Shown here: positions 57,270 through 64,000 of the stretch, one piece after another
Position numbering within the stretch: position 1 is the stretch's first letter
Layout of the letters: each line of letters begins with the position of its first letter
Assembly (NCBI GenBank): GCA_958299035.1
Contig: CATQJL010000316.1
Span: 7,720,347 to 7,784,346 of the forward strand
DNA: 64,000 nt
Reading direction: 5' to 3'
Source: Cylicocyclus nassatus
Lineage: Eukaryota; Nematoda; Chromadorea; Rhabditida; Strongylidae
Notes under the pieces: model-generated
What the model saw: the letters and a program-made list of their open reading frames with translations, nothing else
What the model was told of the DNA's origin: nothing
Databases searched by the model: none
Translations under genes and position numbers: made by a program

Positions 57270-60200
57270 TGCGTGGTAGAGATTACTTCTGTAATATCGC
57301 AATTTTATTGAATAATTTTGATCAATAAAAAAGTCCCCGGTTAAATAAAATGAGCAAAATGCGCTGTATGTTGATCAGAACTCAGAAAAACTCGAAAAAT
57401 CTTGTGAATAACTGAGAAGATTGTTCAGAATGATAATTTATAAGCGCAAAATCTCTGCAAATAACTAGGAAAAAAAAGGAAATGGAGGTTAAGAAAGGTA
57501 CAGTTCCTAACAATGACGAAAATTGGTGAAAGACCGAGTCAGAAGCGACAGCCACAGGACTTAAATGCCTAGTTGCAAACCTGTCCCTAATAGGAGTCAG
57601 GTGCAGATTGACTCATTAATTAGATAAGATCAAATGATAAATGAGTCAGCTACCTATTTTGTGAAAAATTATAGCTAAAAAACGTATTCTTCAAAACACA
57701 CTAGAAGATCATCTCTCTGATGAAACGATGATGATTTTTAAAGATCCTTCTCAAAAAGAGAGTGAAAGCATATTACTATAAGATAGTGTAGGAAAAGTAG
57801 TCGCACAAAAGTTGCTGCTATTCCGTTTGAATCACAGGATTTTAAGAGATTTTTGCAGAGTCGAGCCTGATTTTCCATGTCGATATTGAACAATAGGTAG
57901 AAGAAATGATACACAACTTAAAAACAGTTACGTCGATGAATGAGGTGGTCATAACGGTTCCTTCCCTAATTCAGATGAAGTAAGAAATCGATGTTTTGAA
58001 AGAGTTCAATGTCAATGCATCGAAAATCATAAGACAAACTGATCCATCAAAGTCAAAGAAGAAAATAGCAGAAGGGTGAGACTGAGACCTGCCAATGACT
58101 TTCAGACTTATGACAGATTTATACTGACAAAATCTCAAAGTACCCTTTGAGAATGCTGAAGTGCAAAAAACGAGTTTTTAGGAAATTGGAGAATCGGGTC
58201 AGCTGCACTCTTCTTGGGGTATTAGGTGGAGATGAGGAACTTAAGTAACCGCATCACTGAGGAATTCTTTGATTGAACTGACATCGGAAAAGGCTAGACC
58301 ATCTTGGGATACTGAAGGAAGAAGAAGTGGAAGTAAGGAGAATATAGGCGATGTGTACTCACTAATGTTTATTGAAGTCCAAGAATTACAATATAGTCCA
58401 CTGAATTGCAGAACACAGGTTGACACGCTACTCTATGGGAGAGAGAGGAAACCAGCTGACAATTTGATTTGTACGGTTTCTGCTGCATAATGAAGAGATT
58501 TAGGCTTGCAAAGTATGTGACTAGAACAGTGAGGAAAAGAGGTTAACGCGATTATGCTAATAATTAATGTCAAGAGCTTCTAAAAATTTTTGGCATTTCT
58601 TTGTTGCTTCCTAGATGTTACGCGTTTTTTGAAGGAGGTCAGAGTTGAGATTCGTAATTGGAGTGTGACTGTGGGACCTTCAATTTATTCATAAAATGCC
58701 AAAATATAGTTACCGTGGCAATTTTCAAGCAATGAAATCTGAATATTGATAATTTTCGTCTGTTCTAATCGTCAATTGGCTTTTCCATACAGGCTATTTA
58801 CTTTCAAAAAAAAAACTCAAAATTTCTCAAGAGCTTGTTGGGCAGACTAGAGAAACATGCTGAAATCAGCTTTTCAGCTCTCTTCAATAGTATGCAAGAG
58901 ATTCCGAACCACCTCTTCGCTTAAGAATATCTATCCCTTGGAAGTATTTTGTGTTAGAGTCAATCAGGGCTTCCTTGGATGGACAATGGTGAGCAGAGAA
59001 CCACCAACTAACGCGCTTGCAACTTTCTGGAAATAATAAACCATAGAACGACTTTTTTCAATGCTGTAGTTAGAGACCTACACAGTTTGTTGTTAGGAAA
59101 TATTTTAAAGAACGGAACTACGACAATAAAATTTTTTCAGAGGATGCTAAAGTTCTAAAGAGTAAGAAAGCAAACACTCTCTGGGAAAGACCTAGCAGAC
59201 AGTGTTTGTCCAGGTTCGTTTGCCGGTAATAAATAGCATCGAATGCAGTTCCTCTTATGGCGATCACACAAAGAACGACATCATTGACTGCGAGTCACTC
59301 GAATTATCTTCTATGTCCCGTTTCTCTTCGCCATTTTTTTCTCCTGTCTCAGAATTCATCATACGATCAACATAAATCGTCGATAAATCTTGTGTACGAG
59401 AGACATTTCCAGAAAAACACCGGTCGCGCGGTAGAGATGACAGTACGTTTTCGAAACATCAAAAGCGGCGCAAAGTGCAAAATTGTTCGCTCGTCCACGT
59501 TGCAGCGCCCCGAACTGTGTGGAGATCAACTACGTCATAATGAGCGATGAGTGTTATTGTCAATCTTCATTAGTACATCTTTGGTGTAATTTAGACTTTC
59601 AGCACGATCATATGGGCAAGCCATCCATAAGAATCGTTTGAAGAAGATTTGATATGGATCATTATGAAGAGATTGTGAGAAATTCTCAAGGACTGAAAGG
59701 AATTGAAAAGGGCTTGCATGGGGCGCAACAGGCAAACCTGCGTGACCATTCTGGCCCAAAAAATACAGCTCTGTATTTATAGCAATGGAAAACATCTATG
59801 CTCCGAAAGTGAAAACTTTCAGCGTATTACAGTACCGCCTCCGTGAAAATCTGTTTTTAAACTCAACCCGTCCGAAACGCCGCGTCCATATAGCTCTCCT
59901 AGAAGTCAGATTCCAGCAGAAAAAGCATTGGCCCTGAAAGCATTGTGTTCTGTTCACTTCATTTTAACCGGAAGTGTAGAAAATTTTTCTAGAACCCTTG
60001 CCCTTCTAAGTTCGACGCAAAATTGAGAGCCCACGATCTTGAATGTTGCCAGCTCATAATTGATTACACGGCAGCCATAACTGAGTCATTTGAAGGATAA
60101 AAAATAAGGATTCGGCATCGTCGATACCCTCGGACATGTGCCAAACCACTCTTCTTCATACTTGGAGAGGACACAGAAGCATGCCCATTACACTGACATA

Positions 60201-61498
60201 CGGGGGCCAGCCATCGCCAGCTTAGTGCTTTTAACCTCTCAGATTACTCTGGTGCGAATTCACCATTTCCAGTGAGTAGAGGGTCGGTTAGCCCAGAGGC
60301 GAGGGTCAGACCTTGGTCCGATCTGGTCATAGCGGCGCCTCATACCTTTACGCCACTCGTCTCCCCGTTTCGTTATTGCAAGAAAAGAGGGTTTTCTGAC
60401 CTACTGTTTCCTTTAGTCTTTTTGGACCAATGTGAAAACTTTAGGATCGCTTCAATGCGTTCGGATTATCGCCTGCCCAATGTACGTGTGCACATTCTTA
60501 TTCAATTAGTCGGGTAATTGCTCGCTTTATGACTTTACAGTAAAGGAGGCCGTTTGAGTGATCATGATTGGTCACCAAAAACAGGAAGGAAAGTTTGCAG
60601 AGATGCCACAATTATGTCATCAATTCTTCAAGCTCATGATTTTTCTTTCTTTTTGTCTTTCTGGAGAAAATTGCAATTTAGAGTAGATACTGCCAGGACA
60701 TATATAGACTGTTATTCTATAACGTAAATACTCATTTCTACCAAACCAGTCAGTGTGTAATTGCACCACTTTTTTAATCCGCAGTAAACGCCGATGGCGG
60801 GGAATGACCATCATAAAGACAAGAAGTTGCAAAACAACAAATTTTGGAAGAAGGGCGTTTTTCAATGCTACAGATCTGCTGCAGATGCAAGAACAGCATT
60901 GCACAGAGTGGCAAGTTTTGGAAAAGGCTGTTTATAGATGATTCATACTCATGACAAACTTTCGGTGGCGAGCGCGTATTCAGTTTCCATCGGATTCTCT
61001 TTCTTCCTCTTCACTAGAAACTTCTATCCATAGGCTTATTTTGATGTATTACGTTGTTTAGAAAGTTCTGCCAATTCGATACCCAAAGACCGAAGTAATT
61101 GAGAAAGACGGCGTAAAGACATGTTTTCGACCTCCGGTCCTAGCTATCAAATACGCCTCAGCTTTAAAAAAATCAAGATCTGGGCAATAATAATCCAAAG
61201 AAGTACGGTTTTCTATTCCTCTAAGGGAAAACGCCATTTGGTTGAAAGCAGCGTCCGCCCTAGGTCAGGGTTCTTGAGCTTCTGGCAGCAAATTAGTAGC
61301 CTCCCCCTCTCCTTTATGAAGTCAATACTTAGTCGCGGCGCAAAATGTTGCTTCGAAAGCGGAAAACTCGCTCCGATGTAAGATGAAGAGGCACAAGGAC
61401 TCTAGTAATGCCCGCCTCGCTCGTCCCCCCCCCCCATCCAATCGCCGTTCGGCCACGCAGGTTCTCCGCAAAAGAGATTGTAGGGGTTTTCGCGGATT
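57270..61498. other. Intergenic, no gene supported
   Basis: 4.2 kb without a recognisable gene. Open frames at 58,269-58,490 (+), 59,257-59,550 (+), 59,795-59,535 (-) and 60,904-60,620 (-) have no motif or paired splice sites that I can defend. A short poly-C run lies at about 61,427-61,434. No repeat pair stands out. Confidence 0.4.
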
Positions 61499-62040
61499 CT
61501 TACTTACTTAGATACTCAAATGGCTCGTCTTCACGTGGCGTGCGGGCCTCAGCACACAAGTTTTCTTCGATCTTTGTCCCTCGCCTCAGACATCCACGAT
61601 CTTCTTGGTTGCCGTCGGTGGCTGCGTCCACGAGTTCCATGTGCGAAAATCGTATCCAGCTGATTTCTCAGCTGGTCCATCCGTTTCACGAACACGTCTG
61701 CCCATGTCGTCGGTGGTCTTCCTCAGAAGGTTTCGCTTCGCGACGAATTCATTTTAATGTTCTAAATGTTTTCGATGTTCTAAATGTCTATCTATCGTCT
61801 GTTCTTCTCGTTATGTGACCGGCCCATCGGTGTTTCGCTTTCGCAACGTATTCCGCTGGGTCACGAAGACGGGACATTCTTCTCATACCCGTATGCGAAG
61901 TCCGACTAGATATTGTTTGCGTCGGGTTATCCTCTGAAGACTGCGCTCGAGCGCTTTGTGGGTCCTTGAAGCTTTCGGCATGGCTGCAGTGTCGGCCCAA
62001 GTTTCAGGTGCCTAACAGAGCGCCGGGAGAACGTCTATCA
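61499..62040 (-). pseudogene. RTE-type LINE 3' end with (TAAG)n tail
   Basis: Minus-strand remnant of the C-terminus of an RTE retrotransposon ORF2. From the 5' side, frames give VLPALCYAAETWADTAA-like text (about 62,035), then after a shift MSRLRDPAEYVAKAKHRWAG followed by HITRRTDDR (about 61,880-61,790), and after another shift TWADVFVKRMDQLRNQLDT (about 61,710-61,650) and HRRQPRRSWMSEARDKD. These are the ordered landmarks at the end of RTE-clade ORF2. A small insertion at about 61,750-61,790 (repeats of ATGTTCTAAATG) interrupts it. It ends ATCTAAGTAAGTAAG at about 61,499, a short tandem tail as RTE elements have. Confidence 0.88.
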
Positions 62041-64000
62041 GTTGGTGTCGCGGATTCTCGATTTTATATTTGAAATCAGGGACACGAGAATATCGCCGAA
62101 GGACAAAAACATGAAATCCGATTATTTGGGTGGATGGTGCCTTAACCCTCAAAGCTTGCAGAAGTCTACACCTTCCGTATTCGTCCGTTATAGCCCTCTT
62201 TGATTTCTATCTGCTCCGCTAGGGCTTCTTTCGAGCAAGAAAGATTTTATGAAACGTTTGAGAATCAAAAATAAAGCATCCAGAGCGCATCGTAGAGGCA
62301 GCATTCGTATTATGCCTGACCAGTAGTCCAGAATTGCCGATACGCATGTCCAAAATAATGGTATTTGACAGCCACTCCTGATGAAACTGTAGAATACAAA
62401 ATAGCCCGGACTTTATTTGAGAGCTTTTGAAAAAACATGGGCTCATGCTAGGCAGTAAATGATAATGATCCCAGCGTTTTAGAACTCTTTGACATTTAGA
62501 TGGGTGCAAAGAACGCATCATATTATTTGACACGATTTATAAAGATCTTATGCATCACATATGATCTCATCTCTATCGGTAAGGTCCTAAAACTTCCTTC
62601 TCGACCGTGAAACCATATTTTTTGAAAAATTAATCGCTGACAGTTACTGTAAACTGGTTACAAACGATTGAAGATGCAGGAACGAGAGATGTATTGATTT
62701 CGATGTGTCTCCGAAGAAAAGATGAATGACCGTTTCGGGGTCCAAAAATGTGCCCATGTGGAGTCAGAGAACCAACAAACAATCTTTAAAAAGTGGAACG
62801 GGAAGAGAAAGCTTGGCACGTATTAATAAATTCTTTAGAGAAATACACGCGATAGGTTCGATATACCGTCACTTTTATATAGATGCAAAGGGACACTACT
62901 TCTCAATTTGACCTTTTCTTGAGATGGCTGATTTGAAAGGGCAAGATGAGTTCGGCATTTTTGTACACTAATAGCATAGTTTGGAGATTACCTGTGATGA
63001 CTCGTAATTGATGTGTTTTGTGAAAAAATAGCAAAGTCGATGATCTTTGCTACAATTACAACTTTCTACGCCATAGTACACGAAGGGAGATAATTAGATG
63101 AACATGGCGTCGTTTTTAAGAATATAACTACCATGCATTATTACAACAAAGAAACAATTGGGTAATACAGTTTTCTATCATGACCATGATGCTCTATGTA
63201 ATCCTTGTGGCGGATTTTTTTTCAGAAAAATATCAAAATATTTTGATCCGAAATTTTTCGTAAGAATAATTCACCTTTGGACCCACAATCAGAAACCACA
63301 CAACGTTCAGAAAACGACCATTTTAGCGCACCACGTGTATGAGATCTCAGAGCTTGTCAAAACGTTTTCATCGCATTGTCAGGGACTTTGACATCTGCAC
63401 CCCTCATGACTCTTCGAACTTAACTTTTCAGCTGTGAAAAACGTGAATCTCTTCAGACATTGCACGTGAACACATCGCGGATTACCTTCCTTCGACTCAT
63501 CATCATCCGTCATCTATCTTTGGAAATTCGACGAAAAACCGGTCGTACACTTCATAGGTCTTCTTCGTTGTGTGCTGCACTGGGTTGAGAAGTTACACAT
63601 TGACGAACGCTTGAATTGAGTCAGTTCGATCTCAAGTGATTCGATGGAAAATTTACATTTGCAGCGTTTTAGAACTGGTTCATCTATTGCTTTGGTAGAT
63701 GCGCTAAAAACTTACCAACCGAAACTGTAAAGTATCTACGTAAGACATAATGCAACGAAGGGAATGAAGTTGTAAACTCAACAAAGGAAATTAGTATTGT
63801 TGATTCGGCAAGCAACTTTTGCCATTTATCGGAAACTGCTAACTTTCCGGTGCAGCCCGGCTTTTCACTGGTCCAGCACAGTTAGTGAGTTCGAGATCGA
63901 GACTCCCTTCCTCTTTCATGTTGTGAGTGACTTATCTTCAGAACACGCATCTTGTGATACAGCTGAGTCTCTAATTCGGATGAAAAAAACGGCCACCGAC
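62041..64000. other. Intergenic to window end
   Basis: A 104-codon minus frame (62,533-62,219) is unassigned. At about 63,593-63,620, TTACACATTGACGAACGCTTGA resembles the left end of the second TTAA-type MITE family, without a recognisable right end. No gene is supported. Confidence 0.35.

Noticed and set aside
60275..60350. tRNA-like patch (GGTCGGTTAGCCCAGAGGCG)
   Set aside because: It resembles a D-arm and anticodon region at a glance, but acceptor and T-arm pairing could not be made.
61408..61818. 136-codon + frame
   Set aside because: It is antisense to the RTE fragment, whose minus-strand motifs are recognisable.

Overview
This window looks like the nuclear genome of a nematode. The evidence is: genes split into many short exons; introns often about 45-60 nt, ending in a pyrimidine run plus TTTCAG or TTTTAG; a chemoreceptor of a nematode-specific superfamily; AT-rich intergenic DNA; and a heavy load of RTE-type LINEs, Tc1/mariner-type MITEs and non-autonomous Helitrons. 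The mixture of tiny and kilobase-sized introns and the repeat density suggest a clade V parasitic (strongylid or hookworm-like) worm. The species-level guess is inference only.

Only three protein genes can be supported well. Two are paralogous ZIP (SLC39) metal transporters: a 7-exon gene on + (10,850-14,346, 350 aa) and an 8-exon gene on - (57,269-55,647, 300 aa). They face each other about 41 kb apart. The first two exons and the two exons after the fourth membrane segment have identical sizes (81, 131, 183 and 93 nt), so they arose by duplication. The + copy has a histidine-rich C-terminal tail that the - copy lacks. The third gene is a seven-transmembrane chemoreceptor of the Sra/Srab/Sre type on - (35,125 to about 33,438). 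Segments 1-4 and a likely segment 5 can be read, but segments 6-7 could not be found. A decayed multi-pass membrane protein lies at 38,534-38,885 on -.

Most of the rest is transposable-element debris. LINE fragments: an RTE reverse transcriptase (17.0-18.4 kb, +), a CR1/Jockey-like 3' end with an (AAAT)n tail (39.7-41.2 kb, +) and an RTE 3' end (62.0-61.5 kb, -). DNA elements: three copies of a TA-flanked Tc1/mariner-like MITE (23.2, 25.6, 41.3 kb); three copies of a MITE family with 3-bp target duplications and CAAGGG ends (22.3, 41.4, 53.8 kb); two families of TTAA-flanked, piggyBac-like MITEs (6.7, 7.1 and 19.7 kb; 20.3 and 50.6 kb); and many single foldback elements. Three non-autonomous Helitrons (25.6-30.7, 43.0-43.7, 47.8-48.6 kb) share the ending GCCGGGTAARCCAGCTRG.

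The most striking structure is the Helitron at 25,599-30,743. It has been swollen from under 1 kb to over 5 kb by successive nested insertions whose order can be read from interrupted target-site duplications. I found no tRNA, rRNA, CRISPR array or operon-like cluster, and nothing I would call a new biological system. The intergenic stretches are described one by one in the feature list.
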